A stretch of 64,000 bases of DNA from Ursus arctos (Eukaryota; Chordata; Mammalia; Carnivora; Ursidae), in assembly GCF_023065955.2 (NCBI RefSeq), contig NW_026622863.1, positions 42,328,177 through 42,392,176 on the forward strand. Reading direction: 5' to 3'. Position numbers and translations under genes: made by a program. The notes below the pieces were generated by a model. That model saw nothing but the letters and a program-made list of their open reading frames with translations. It was not told where the DNA came from and did no database searches. Positions 1 to 11,973 of the stretch are shown here, in pieces (position 1 is the first letter of the stretch; each line of letters begins with the position of its first letter).

Positions 1-1295
1 TGGGAAAATTGGACAGCTACATGTAAAAGAATGAAACTTGACCACTCTCTCACACCATACACAAAGATAAACTCCAAATGGATTAAAGACCATGATGTGA
101 GACAGGAATTCATCAAAATCCTAGAAGAGAACATAGGCACCAACCTCTACGACATCGGCCAAAGCATCCTTTTTCATGACACATCTCCAAAGCAAGAGAA
201 ACAAAAGATAAAATGAACTTATGGGACTTCATCAAGATAAAAAGCTTCTGCACAGCCAAGGAAACAGTCACAAAAACTAAGAGGCAGCCCAAGGAATGGG
301 AGAAGATATTTGCAAATGATACTACAGATAAAAGACTGGTATCCAAGATCTACGAAGAACTTCTCAAACTCAATACATGAGAAACAAATAAACAAATCAT
401 AAAATGGGCAGAAGATATGAACAGACAGTTTTCCAATGATCACATACATATGGCTAACAGACACATGAATAAATGTTCAAAATCATTAGCCATCAGGGAA
501 ATTCAAATCAAAACCACACTAAGATACCACCTTATGCCAGTTAGAATGGCAAAAATTGACAAGGCAAGAAACAACAATTGCTGGAGAGGATGTGGAGAAA
601 GGGGATCCCTCCTACATTGTTGGTGGGAATGCAAGTTGGTACAGCCACTCTGGAAAACAGTGTGGAGGTCCCTTAAAATTTTAAAAATTGAGCTACCCAG
701 TGACCCAGCCATTGCACTACTGGGTATTTACCCCAAAGATACAGAAATGGTGAATAGAAGGGCCATATGCACCCCAGTGTTCATAGCAACATTGTCCACA
801 ATAGCTAAATCATGGAAGGAACCGAGATGCCCTTCAACAGATGACTGGATTAAGAAGTTGTGGTCCATATATACAATGGAATATTACTCAGCTATCAGAA
901 AGAATGAGTTCTCAACATTTGTTGCAACATGGACGGCACTGGAGGAGATAATGCTTAGTGAAATAAGTCAAGCTGAGAAAGACAATTATCATATGGTTTC
1001 TCTCATCTATGAAACATAAGAAGTAGGAAGATCGGTAGAAGAAGAAAGGGATAAAGAAAGGGGGGTAATCAGAAGGGGGAATGAAGCATGAGAGACTATG
1101 GACTCTGAGAAACAAACTGAGGGCTTCAGAGGGGAGGGGGGTGGGGGAATGGGATAGACTGGTGATGGGTAGTAAGGAGGGCACATATTGCATGGTTCAC
1201 TTGGTGTTATACACAAGTAATGAATCATCGCACTTTACATCAGAAACCAGGGATGTACTGTATGGTGACTAACATAATAAAAAACATTTAAAAAA
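1..1295 (+). mobile_element. L1 LINE, 3' part of ORF2 and 3' UTR, cut by the window start
   Basis: The window opens inside L1 ORF2. The first readable codons give [20 protein letters not shown], the conserved ORF2 C-terminal region. Reading breaks after about 216 and resumes in another frame from 417 to 1019, where the cysteine-rich motif [16 protein letters not shown] is present. A GC- and purine-rich 3' UTR follows and ends near 1280-1310 in an A-rich tail with AATAAA-like hexamers. The same 3' end recurs at six or more other places in this window. The frameshifts mean it cannot encode a working ORF2 protein. Confidence 0.93.
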
Positions 1296-1309
1296 TAAAA
1301 TAAATATTT

Positions 1310-2195
1310 AAGCCTTAGTCCTATGTTTTTATCTTTAATGGCTTCTAAAATGCTTGTTGCTTTTCAGTTACCTGGAGAAAGGTTTTGTGCCATTCCTCTA
1401 CCGATCATCTAGAGTGGAAACTAGTTCTCCAATAATGGAATTCTTCTGGCTTAGAAATGGAAATATCTGCATTGGGACTTAAACAGGTTGTGCCTATACA
1501 GAAATCCAGACAGTCCTCTTGGCCATCAGGGTAAGGGCCAGTATAAGAAGTGCTAGGGCAGGGTAAAAGTTCATCTTGAAATATTAAGATGATGAAACTC
1601 CAAGAATAACACATCAGAGTTGCCTATTTTAATATCTACAGATGTAAATCAATCCTTCAGAAATCTAGCTGAGCACCTGGAAGATTCCCCAGAATTCTAA
1701 TAAAGTAAGCAATATTCTCTAGAAGTCAGATTGTGAATTGTTGTGTGGGAAATATTCTTAATCAGTAAGGCACAACTAACCGACTAAAGAAATGATCCAG
1801 CTGCAACATCACAACTGAGTGGGTACAGTCAGGTGTATTTCACATTGCAGAAGCACATTCCTAAGTATTTGTACCTTTGAAAGATAAAAAACACAAGTTC
1901 CTATATTCAGGAAGTTGGAGATAGCATTCGGCTTTATGAATCTAGCAATGGCTGGCTTGTTAAATAAGTTACAGTAAGTCCACATAATAGAATACTAACG
2001 TAGTCATTAAATGCTAAATTGCAGCAATAGCTTTAGAATGTGAAAAAGAATCAGGATATCCTCCCAGGAGTAGAATTTGTTCATAACACATCATGCACCA
2101 TATAATTACATTTATAAAATACATATATACATCAGAAACCTAACAGCTACAAAGGCATCAATAGGTAGTAAAATGTGTGGAAAGTTATGCACTCT
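1310..2195. other. Unassigned non-coding stretch
   Basis: AT-rich sequence with only short open frames and no recognised repeat, splice-site pair or domain. I see no gene here. Confidence 0.5.
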
Positions 2196-2197
2196 TA

Positions 2198-2356
2198 AGC
2201 ATGGGGAGGGGGGAGGAGGGGCAGAGGGAGAGAGAGAATCTCAAGCAAACTCCCCAATCTCAGAGCCCAATGCAGAGTGAGTCGTGACTCAGGTCATGAC
2301 CTGAGTTGAAATCAAGAGTCCGACACTTAACCAACTGAGTCACCCATGTGCCCCAC
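2198..2356 (-). mobile_element. SINEC (tRNA-Lys-derived), older copy
   Basis: On the minus strand the head reads GGGGCACATGGGTGACTCAG, a diverged carnivore SINE head with the A-box region. It is followed by the ACTCTTGATTTCAACTCAGG body and an internal pyrimidine-rich part. It is more diverged than the young copies. Confidence 0.85.
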
Positions 2357-2359
2357 AAA

Positions 2360-3735
2360 AATTAAGTTTGGACTAAACTTAGTGGACTAAATACTTAAAT
2401 ATAAAACCTGAAACCATAAAACTTCTAGAGGAAAACACTGGAAAACTGGTCTTGGCAATGATATTTTGGATATGAAACCAAAAGCATAGGCAACAACAGC
2501 AAAAGTAAACAAATGGCACTACATCAAACTAAAAAGCTTCTGCACAGCAAAAGAATCAACAAAATGCAAAGGCAGCCCTTGGAATGCGAGAAAATATTAG
2601 CAAACTGTATATCTGATATGTCAGGAACTCATACAACTCAAAAGGAAAAAAAAAAACCCACAATGTGATTTAAAAATGGGCAGAGGACTTGAATAGACAT
2701 TTTTCTAAAGACTACCTACAAATGGTCAACAGTTACATGAAAAGATGCTTGATATCAGTAAACATCAAATTAAATAAAATCAAAACCACAAGGAAATATC
2801 ACCTTACATCTATTAGAATGGCTATGCTCAAGACGACGAGATAACAAGTGCTATCCAGGATGCAGAGAAAAGGGAATCCTTGTACTCTGCTGGTGGGAAT
2901 GTAAATTGGTACAGCCATTATGGAAAACTGTATAGTGGTTCCTCAAAAACTTAAAAAGAGAACTATCAAATGTTCTGGCAATCCCACTTCTGGGTATATA
3001 CCCAAAGGAAATGAAAACCTTATCTCAAAGATGTATCTGTACACCCATGTTCATTGCAGCATTATTCACAATAGCCAGGAGAAGACAACCATCCTGTTTG
3101 TCTACAATAAGTGGATAAAGAAAATGTTATATATAAATGTACTTATGTATATGTTTATCATATGTGTATAGAACATATTTTCTGTATATAGATACACACA
3201 CCCACACAGTGGAATGTTACTTAGCCATAAAAAGGAAGGAAATCTTGTCATTTGAGACAACATGAATGGACTTTGAGGGCATTATTCTAAGTGAAACAAG
3301 TCAGAGAAAGACAAATACTGTATCATCTCACTTATGTGTGGGGCCTTAAAAAACTTGAAACAAAGTAGATTAGTGTTCGCCAGGTCTAGGGCATTGGAAA
3401 AGCGGGGAAATGTTGTTAAAGGGTACAAACTTCCAGTTAGAAGATGAATAAGCTCTGGATATCTTATGTCCAGCTTGGTAACTATAGTCAACCATACTGT
3501 ATTGTACACCTGAAAGTTGCTAAGAGAGTAGATCTTAAATGTTCTCTCACATATGCACATACATAAAGAGCTAACTGTGAGGTAACGATGTGTTAACTAC
3601 CCTTATGTGGTAATCATTCCACAATATTTACATATATATACCAAATCTTCACATTGTACGCCATAAACTTACACAATGTTATATGTCAAACATACCTCAG
3701 TGAAGGTGAGGGGAAAAAAATCAATGAATCAACAG
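2360..3735 (+). mobile_element. Old L1 ORF2/3' UTR relic
   Basis: Degenerate plus-strand similarity to the ORF2 C-terminal half: the order AAAAGCTTCTGCACAGCAAA, GGCAGCCCTTGGAATG, TGGTGGGAATGTAAATTGGT and CCAGCAATCCCACTT-like text parallels the young L1 at 1-1019. There are many stops and indels. It is older than the carnivore-specific L1s here. Confidence 0.85.
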
Positions 3736-3904
3736 AAGTCCATAAATGAAGGCAAATGGCATAGAGTTAAATGGTATTCTACATGACATTAGCATTTGCT
3801 TCATTTTCTTACCTACAAATGCCAATAAATTAAAGTTTACATTGTCATTGTTCCTAATCTACAGAAAGCTGAGGGGGATTGACTCAGAATTACCACATCA
3901 TAAT

Positions 3905-4035
3905 AACAGGTAAAATTTTCTGAGCTTTTTGTATGTGCCAGGGGCTGTTCTATTTACACTAACTTATCTAACCCTCCTAATAATGTGGTGAGGTAGGTAA
4001 CCCTATTTTACAGTTAAGAAATGATGGCACAGACA
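3905..4035 (+). mobile_element. MIR SINE fragment
   Basis: Contains the MIR core-like series GTATGTGCCAGGGGCTGTTC, CTAACCCTCCTAATAA, GTGAGGTAGGTAACCC and ATTTTACAGTTAAGAAA in the expected order and spacing. Confidence 0.75.
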
Positions 4036-4039
4036 CCCT

Positions 4040-4620
4040 GGAAGATAGTTTTGTGGTTTCTTACAAAACTAAATATACTTTTACCACACAGTCCAGCAAT
4101 GGAACTCCTTGGAATTTTACCCAAAGTAGTTCAAATATGTAAAAATTACATGAAATTCAAATTTCAGTGTCCATAAATAAAGTTTTATTGGAATACAGCC
4201 ACACTCACTTCTCTACATATCGTCTATGGCTGCTTTCATGCTAGAATAGCAGGATTGAGTAGGCGTGACAGAGAACATCTGGCACACAATACCTAAAATA
4301 TTTACTAGCTGGCTAAATAAATTTTTGCTACATTCAGTAATAAGGATTCATCTCGGAGTCTTAATGTTGACAGAAACATGCCAGACAGATATCATTACGT
4401 GGATCGCATTCAAATGAAGTTCAAGAATACACAAAAGTCATCTATGGTGTTAGAAGTCCAAATAATGGTCACCTCTAAGTGGAATCAATGTTTACAAGGG
4501 AACATTCTGGCATCTTGGAAATAAATGTTCTCCATCTCGATCTGTGTGTGGTGATTGCCTGTGCATGCAAAAATCATGGAGATGTATATGTAATATTTGT
4601 GGACTTCCTCTAAATTATTC
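4040..4620 (+). mobile_element. Ancient L1 relic interrupted by a DNA-transposon fragment
   Basis: The left part (4040-4145) and the right part (4330-4620) look like old L1 ORF2/3' sequence. The middle, about 4150-4325, contains TAAAGTTTTATTGGAATACA, TCTATGGCTGCTTTCATGCT and AAAATATTTACTAGCTGGC, a series typical of an old non-autonomous hAT-like element. Class assignment is from memory of the family and tentative. Confidence 0.5.
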
Positions 4621-4675
4621 CTCCAAAAAAAAAAAAAAGACTTAGACTGAATTTGCATTTTTAAATCTCTTTTCT

Positions 4676-4845
4676 TATAAAGATTTTATTTATTTATTTA
4701 TTCATTTATTTTATTTGAGAGAGAGAGCAAGAGCACAAGCAGGGCAGAGGGAGAGGGAGAAGCAGACTCCTGCTGGGCAGGGAGCCCCATATGCTGCTGG
4801 ATCCCAGGATCCGGAACTGAAGTCAGACACTTAACCAACCATCCC
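4676..4845 (-). mobile_element. SINEC
   Basis: Minus-strand SINE: a poly(T)/TTTA block at left, GAGAGAGAGCAAGAGCACAA and GGGAGCCCCATATGCTGC, then the head ending CTTAACCAACC. It is truncated at the tRNA-like head. Confidence 0.85.
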
Positions 4846-5124
4846 TCTTCATTTCAATATAAAACTCATTTTTTCAAATTATTTGCTAGATGAAATTATT
4901 TAAGTTTCTCCCCCTCTAAATCCTTTTCCCCCCTCTAAATCTTGCAAGGAAATTGATGCTGCAGGCTGCTCTGTCCAATTTAGGTAGCCACATACAACTG
5001 CTTAAATTTAAATTTATTAAAATTAAACAAAATTAAAAATTCATTCCTCAAACTAACCATATTTAATACTGGACAGCGCAAATACAGAACATGAAACCGA
5101 GTTTTACAGAAAGTTCTATTGGAC

Positions 5125-5205
5125 ATTGGTGCTCCAAAACGTTACATAAATGTTAACCTCATTTTACAGGTGAGGAAACAGAAGCTTAGAGATACCACTA
5201 TTACA
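5125..5205 (+). mobile_element. MIR-like fragment
   Basis: The short segment TTAACCTCATTTTACAGGTG AGGAAACAGAAGC matches the conserved MIR 3' core. Little else is preserved. Confidence 0.45.
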
Positions 5206-5695
5206 CAGTGCTGCATACACTTATTTTCCCACATTCACTGCTACAGGTGAACTCTCGGTGTATCATTCATTTAACAAGTCTAATTATATAGGAATCTGTT
5301 CTAAATTCATAACCATGCAAACCAAACACAGAAAATTTTCTTTGTTATACATTATAATATACTTAGTTGCAGACTGCCTGATTAATCCCAGACACCACCC
5401 TTATAGTCACACCGTCCCGGAGACGCTCTCACATAATCCCGAATGGATCACACGTTTATCCACTAACATCCCTCTCACAGTCTCAAACGCAATTTGACAC
5501 ACGGCATAGTCCCCACAGTCTTCGTTTCCCCTGTAGAGGACACTTGGATACAAAAACGCGACCGTGAAGCAAGCGTCAAACCCACATGCCTCTTGAGCAG
5601 AAACCTGGTAGTCACAACTACTGCGTCTGAGCCAGAGCTCCGGTCTGAGAAATCCGGACCCTAACTCCTGGTCTTCTGCACCTTTTTCAGCCCTG

Positions 5696-6153
5696 GACTA
5701 CATTTCTCTGAAAGCATCACTACAAGACCCAACTTCTGGCAACCTCCTTGGGATTTTGTGGGGTCACTTGAGTAAAAGGAAATTGGCCGGCTCACACCTT
5801 AGTAGAGCGAGATCCCCCATTCGAGCAAGGGAGACTCCAGGAGCGCCCGATTCCGGGCCGCACAAAGTGCCCACTGCCTCTGTGTTCTGTTGGATCGAGC
5901 TGGGGTCACATTTTTGACTACATTTCCCGGAGGCCACCGCGTCCCTGCGCCATTTCGTACACTTATTCCGTTGCGTCTTGATGCAAGGATCCAGTCTGCA
6001 GCGGCCAGGTGAGTGGACCGCCTCACTGGGACCCACACTCTGCATTTGGCTTGGAGTACCCAGAAAAAGTTCCCATGTGGTGCCGGGAATACCGGTATGC
6101 CGGCTGGGGCTCGGGGCTGACACGACGTCCCCGGCTCTGGACTACGTTTCTCC
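5696..6153 (+). promoter_or_regulatory. Three GACTACRTTTCYC elements (ZNF143/STAF-like)
   Basis: GACTACATTTCTC at 5696-5708, GACTACATTTCCCGGAGG at 5916-5933 and GACTACGTTTCTCC at 6140-6153 are same-strand copies about 220 bp apart. The motif resembles the ACTACAATTCCC core bound by ZNF143 in CpG promoters. The middle copy, with CCCGGAGG, is the closest to that consensus. Binding is inferred, not shown. Confidence 0.45.
5900..6008 (+). other. Candidate non-coding first exon of the plus-strand KRAB unit
   Basis: A strong donor, CGGCCAG|GTGAGT, has its exon end at 6008. It sits just downstream of the middle ACTACA-type motif, inside the CpG-rich block. KZNF genes usually begin with such a short non-coding exon. 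The start point is unknown; 5900 is only a placeholder inside the promoter. Confidence 0.4.
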
Positions 6154-6659
6154 TAAGTCGTAGCGCTCTAGGTTAATTCCTTACGGAAGTCGGCCTTGCA
6201 GTTGCTGGGTGCCTGTGCCTTCTCTGCCGGTCATATCGGGACCGTCACTTCGGTGCCGAGCGGCGGGGGCGTGGCGCTATTAGGGTGTTCCTCCGCGCCC
6301 GTGAAGAGGACGTGCGCTTGGCACCCCTCTCCGCTGGCAGACTCGGCACCGTGACTTTGGTTCCGGGAGGAGGGGATCAGGAGTCTGTTACCCTTAACGT
6401 TCCACCGCGCGGGATGTGTTATGTGACCGCTTCGGCGGCGCGATGGGCTCACTTCTAATGCTTTTGGCGGCTTGGGTCCTTCGACCTGTATACTTTACCC
6501 CTCTGTGTGACAGACACAGAGTCCGTTGAGAATCGCGTGGTTCCGGCTGCTGTAATTCCTTCACTTTACTGTGCAGAGAGAACGTGCCTATTTTGAAGCT
6601 GCCCCCATAATGAGCGTTTACACCTGGAAGTGTCCTCTGCTTTGAGAGCCCTGCGGGGA

Positions 6660-7090
6660 AAACCAAACCCTTTGTCTGGCTTGAAGTTGTTGTGGGGGAT
6701 GATCCTAAATTGTTTTGTTGGCTCTGAAAAAGGCTTGATATCCTATGATTGTTTTCTCCATTCTACTTTTTCCAACAGAGCCACACAGGAAAGGAAAAAG
6801 AATCTGGCACATCTAAAAAGCTTGCCTAAAATAAGTTGTCATTTTCTTTCTTCCCTCAAGTTTCTTACTTTTCAAGATGTTGCTGCCTCCAGCAACAAAC
6901 ATCTTAAGGAGGATCCAGCCATTCAGTGACTGGTCCTTAGGCATAGCTGTCCCCATAAATGATGGCGCTGCAGAGATGAGCTCACTAAGCTAACTCCATT
7001 CTCCAACCACACTACACCTCTCCTTTCCAGCTAATGACAAATCAGCCCTTGCTGGCCTGATTTTTGATGAGAGAGAACTGTACCCTCTGG
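6660..7090. other. Unique sequence, no gene seen
   Basis: Non-repetitive sequence just downstream of the CpG block, presumably first intron of the plus-strand unit. No convincing coding signal. Confidence 0.5.
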
Positions 7091-7769
7091 AGGAAATTTG
7101 AAGATTTTTATTTTAACTTTATTATGGAAATTTTCAAGCATAAAAGAAAATAATATGAACCCCAATGTGCTCAACACCCAGCTATAATTTAAAACATTTG
7201 CAGATATCCTTGCATCTATCCTTTCTCCTTTTTTTCCTGTAGCGTTTCAAGAATTACATAATTTTATCCATATGTATGCATATATAACCAAAAAGAATAT
7301 CATTTTTAGATAATCATCATGATGTTATCCCAACTTTAAAAGCTAACAGTAATTCCATAATAGCATATACACAGTACATACTCAGGTTTCTACAGTTCTT
7401 TCGAAGATAGGTTTTTATAATTGGTTTGTTCAAATCATGGTCCAGATAAGGTCTACACAGTGCATTCAGTTGCCAAGCCTTTTAAATTTCTTTAATCTAC
7501 AACAGTTTCCCTTCTATTTTTTTTTGCTTTTATTTTAATAGGTATCACTGTAAAAAACTAGGTTGTTTATAGAATATTCTGCATTCTGCTTTTGGCTAAT
7601 TGCTACCTTGTGGTGTCATATAATTTGTTCCCCAATGCCCCATATTTCTGTAAACAAATAGATATAGGGGCTTGATCAAATTCAGATCATATTTTGCATA
7701 AATCACATTTTCGGGCAAAAATAATTCATAGTTGGTGCTGTGTACTTCACGTCCTGAGGCTTTTAAAGT
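7090..7769. mobile_element. Ancient LINE 3' UTR relic (left part)
   Basis: The run TTTATTATGGAAATTTTCAA, GCTCAACACCCAGCTATAA, GTTGCCAAGCCTTTTAAATT and AGTTGGTGCTGTGTACTTC resembles old mammalian L1 3' UTRs. It continues at 14216 after the young L1 insertion, because the L1 TSD splits it. Confidence 0.55.
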
Positions 7770-7785
7770 CTGGTGTCCCACTTCT
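7770..7785. repeat. Target-site duplication, left copy, of L1 7786-14199
   Basis: CTGGTGTCCCACTTCT recurs exactly at 14200-14215, so the intervening 6.4 kb is one L1 insertion. Confidence 0.95.
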
Positions 7786-8081
7786 TTTTTTTTTTTTTTA
7801 TTAATAATGATTTTTTATTATATTATGTTAGTCACCATACAGTACATCCCCGGTTTTCGATGTAAGGCTCGATGATTCATTAGTTGTGTATAACACCCAG
7901 TGCACCATGCAATATGTGCCCTCCTTACTACCCATCACCGGTCTATCCCATTCCCCCACCCCCCTCCCCTCTGTAGCCCTCAGTTTGTTTCTCATAGTCC
8001 ATAGTCTCTCATGTTTCATTCCCCCTTCTGATTACCCCCCCTTTCTTTATCCCTTTCTTCCCCTACTGATCATTCTAGTTC

Positions 8082-11000
8082 TTATGTTCCATAGATGAGA
8101 GAAATCATATGATAGTTGTCTTTCTCTGCTTGACTTATTTCACTAAGCATTATCTCCTCCAGTGCCGTCCATGTTGTAGCAAATGTTGAGAACTCATTCT
8201 TTCTGATTGCTGAGTAATATTCCATTGTATATATGGACCACAACTTCTTAATCCAGTCATCTGTTGCAGGGCATCTCGGCTCCTTCCACGATTTAGCTAT
8301 TGTGGACATTGCTGCTATGAACATTGGGGTGCATATGGCCCTTCTCTTCACTACGTCTGTATCTTTGGGGTAAACACCCAGTAGTGCAATGGCTGGATCA
8401 TAGGGTAGCTCCATTTTTAACTTTTTAAGGGACCTCCACACGGTTTTCCAGAGTGGCTGTACCAACTTGCATTCCCACCAACAATGTAGGAGGGATCCCC
8501 TTTCTCCACATCCTCTCCAACAATTGTTGTTTCTTGCCTTGTCTATTTTTGCCATTCTAACTGGCGTAAGGTGGTATCTCAGTGTGGTTTTGATTTGAAT
8601 TTCCTTGATGGCTAATGATTTTGAACATTTTTTCATGTGTCTGTTAGCCATTTGTATGTCTTCATTGGAAAAGTGTCTGTTCATATCTTCTGCCCATTTT
8701 TTGATTTGTTTATTTGTTTCTCGCGTATTGAGTTTGAGAAGTTCTTTGTAGATCTTGGATACCAGTCCTTTATCTGTAGTGTCATTTGCAAATATATTCT
8801 CCCATTCCGTGGGCTGCCTCTTAGTTTTTCTGACTGTTTCCTTGGATGTGCAGAAACTTTTAATCTTGATGAAGTCCCATAAATTCATTTTATCTTTTGT
8901 TTCTCTTGCCTTTGGGGATGTGTCATGAAAAAGGTTGCTTTGGCTGATGTCGTAGAGGTTGCTGCCTATGTTCTCCTCTAGAATTTTGATGGATTCCTGT
9001 CTCACATCAAGGTCTTTCATCCATTTGGAGTTTATTTTTGTGTATGGTGTGAGATAGTGGTCAAGTTTCATTCTTTTGCATGTAGCTGTCCAATTTTCCC
9101 AGCACCATTTATTGAAGAGACTGTCTTTTTCCCACCGGATGTTTTTTCCTGCTTTATCAAATATTAGTTGCCCAAAGAGCTGAGGGTCCATTTCTGGGCT
9201 CTCTGTTCTGTTCCATTGGTCTATGTGTCTGTTTTTGTGCCAGTACCATGCTGTCTTTGTGATCACAGCTTTGTAGTACAGCTCGAAATCCGGCATTGTG
9301 ATGCCCCCAGCTTTGTTTTTCCTTTTCAACAGTTCCTTGGAGATTCGGGGTCTTTTCTGGTTCCATACAAATTTAAGGACTATTTGTTCCAGTTCTTTGA
9401 AAAACGTTCTCGGTATTTTGATCGGGATAGCATTGAAAGTGTAGATTGCTCTGGGTAGCATGGACATTTTAACTATGTTAATTCTTCCGATCCATGAGCA
9501 TGGAATATCTTTCCATCTTTTTATGTCTTCCTCAATGTCTTTTAAGAGTGATTTATAGTTTCTAGAATAAAGGTCCTTTACGTCTCTGGTTAAGTTAATT
9601 CCAAGGTAACGTATGGTTTTTGGTGCTATTGTAAATGGGATGGATTCCCTGATTTCTCTTTCTTCGTTCTCGTTATTCGTGTACAGAAATGCAACTGATT
9701 TCTGAGCATTGATTTTGTATCCCGCCACGTTACTGAATTGCTCTATAACTTCTAATAGTTTGGGAGTGGCTTCTTTTGGGTTTTCCATATAGAGTATCAT
9801 GTCGTCTGCGAAGAGAGACATTTTGACTTCTTCTTTGCCGATTTGAATACCTTTGATCCCTTTTTGTCGTCTGATTGCTGTTGCAAGGACTTCTAGTACT
9901 ATGTTGAATAATAGTGGCGAGAGTGGGCATCCTTGTCGTGTTCCTGATGTTAAGGGAAAGGCTTCCAGCTTTTCCCCATTGAGAATAATATTTGCAGTAG
10001 GCTTTTCATAGATGGCTTTTATGAGATTGAGAAATGTACCTTCTATTCCTACACTCTGAAGGGTTTTAATCAGGAAAGGATGCTGTATTTTGTCAAATGC
10101 TTTTTCGGCATCGATTGAGAGGATCATATGGTTCCTGAGTCTTTTCTTGTTGATATGATGTATCACGCTGATTGATTTGCGAATATTGAACCACGCTTGC
10201 ATCCCAGGTATGAATCCCACTTGATCGTGGTGGATAATCCTTTTAATGAACTGTTGGATTCTATTAGCAAGTATCTTGTTGAGGATTTTGGCGTCCATAT
10301 TCATTAGGGAAATCGGTCTGTAGTTCTCCTTTTTGAGGGGGTCTTTGCCTGGTTTGGGGATCAAGGTAATATTGGCCTCATAGAATGAGTTTGGTAGCTT
10401 TCCTTCTGTTTCTATTTTTTGAAATAGCTTTAGGAGAATAGGTATTATTTCTTCTTTGAATGTTTGGTAGAATTCCCCAGGAAAACCGTCCGGGCCTGGA
10501 GTTTTGTTATTTGGAAGGTTGTTTATCACTGACTCAATTTCTCCATAATTCATTGGCCTGTTTAAGAAATCAATTTCTTCCTGTTTCAATCTTGGTAGTT
10601 TATAGGTTTCCAGGAAGGATTCCATCTCTTCCAGATTGCTTAGTTTATTGGCATATAGCTGTTGATAAAAATTTCTAATAATCCTTCCAATTTCAATGGT
10701 GTTCGTCGTGACCTCTCCTTTTTCATTCATAATTTTAATAATCTGGGTCCTTTCTCTTTTCTTTTGGATAAGTCTTGCCAGTGGTCTGTCAATTTTATTG
10801 ATTCTCTCCAAGAACCAGCTTCTAGTCCTGTTGATCTGCTCTACTGTACTTCTGGTTTCTGCTTGATTGATTTCAGCTTTAATTTTGGTCAACTGCTTCC
10901 TTGTGCGTGGATTAGGCCTGTCCCTCTGTTGCTGTTCCAGCTTCTTGAGGTGAGAATATCAAAACTGCATTTTAGATTTTTCTATTCTTTTGAGTGAGGC

Positions 11001-11905
11001 TTGGATGGCTATGTATTTCCCCCTTAGGACTGCCTTTGCAGTATCCCATAGGTTTTGGACTGTTGTATTTTCATTCTCATTGGTCTCCATAAATTGTTTA
11101 ATTTGATTTTTGATTTCCTGGTTTATCGAGTCATTCCTGAGCAGGATGGTTCTTAGTCTCCAAGTGTTTGAGTTTCTTCCAAATTTTTCCTTGTGGTTGA
11201 GTTCCAATTTCAGAGCGTTGTGGTCTGAGAATATGCAGGGGATAATTTCAATCTTTTGGTATCGGCTGAGACCTGTTTTGTGTCCCAGAACATGGTCTAT
11301 TCTTGAAAATGTTCCATGGGCATTAGAATAGAATGAGTATTCTTTGGTTCTGGGGTGTAGTGTTCTATATATATCTAAGAGGTCCAACTCGTCGAGTATG
11401 GCATTCAAAGCCTTTGATTCTTTGCTTAGTTTTTGCCAGGGTGTTCTATTTCTGAGAGTGGAGTGTTGAGGTCCCCTACTCTTAATGTATTTTTATCTAT
11501 ATGTCTCTTTATTCTGGTTAAGAGTTGGCTTGTGTATCTTGCTGCTCCCCTGTTGGGGGCATATATATTTATAATTGTCATATCCACTTGTTGAATACTT
11601 CCTTTAAGAATAATATAGTGCCCTTCTGCATCTCTAACTATAGTCTGTAGTTTAAACTCCAATTTATCTGATATGAGAATTGCTACCCCAGCTTTCTTTT
11701 GAGGTCCATTTGCGTGAAAGATGGTACTCCATCCCCTTACTCTCAGTCTGAATGCATCTTTGGGTTCGAAATGAGTCTCTTGTAGACAGCAAATGGATGG
11801 GTCATTTCTTTTTATCCAATCTGCAACCCTGTGGCGTTTGAAACCAGAATTTAAACCATTAATGTTCAGGCTGAGTACTGAGAGATATGCTTTTAATTCT
11901 GCCAT
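8082..11905 (-). pseudogene. L1 ORF2 (endonuclease/reverse transcriptase), broken
   Basis: ORF2 proteins nick target DNA and copy L1 RNA by target-primed reverse transcription. The start at 11905 gives MAELKAYLSVLSLNINGLNS, the apurinic-endonuclease-like N-terminus, with CCLQETHF following. One frameshift lies between about 11426 and 11408, and an in-frame TGA is at 10961-10959. The remaining 936 codons (10892 to 8082) are open and hold the reverse transcriptase, with [11 protein letters not shown] (the catalytic Asp pair in FADD), [20 protein letters not shown], and the C-terminal cysteine motif [16 protein letters not shown]. Total length is close to the usual ORF2 length of about 1,275 residues. 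The breaks make it a pseudogene. Confidence 0.93.
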
Positions 11906-11973
11906 GTTGTCAGTAAAGTCTTTGTATTGGCTGTGACTTTCTGTTTTGTATCACTGTTGGGGCCTTTTTACTT

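Larger units (their letters stand above)
5500..6650 (+). promoter_or_regulatory. CpG-rich promoter-like block
   Basis: This is the only non-repeat part of the window with dense CpGs (for example CCGCGTCCCTGCGCC, GAGCGGCGGGGGCGTGGC, TCCACCGCGCGGGATG and TTCGGCGGCGCGATGG). It lies upstream of the plus-strand KRAB exons at 27.6-30.0 kb and has the composition usual for KZNF promoters, TATA-less and CpG-rich. It also holds three copies of a GACTACRTTTCYC motif. Orientation is inferred from the downstream exons; a bidirectional promoter is possible. Confidence 0.6.

Noticed and set aside
5764..6666. Minus-strand open frames of 119, 79, 73 and 90 codons in the CpG-rich block
   Set aside because: GC-rich DNA has few stops. 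No domain, no splice-supported structure, and the block looks like a promoter.
8637..8882. Open frames antisense to L1 ORF2 (e.g. [20 protein letters not shown]), recurring at each L1 copy
   Set aside because: Recurrence reflects L1 copies, not a gene; these are antisense shadows of ORF2.
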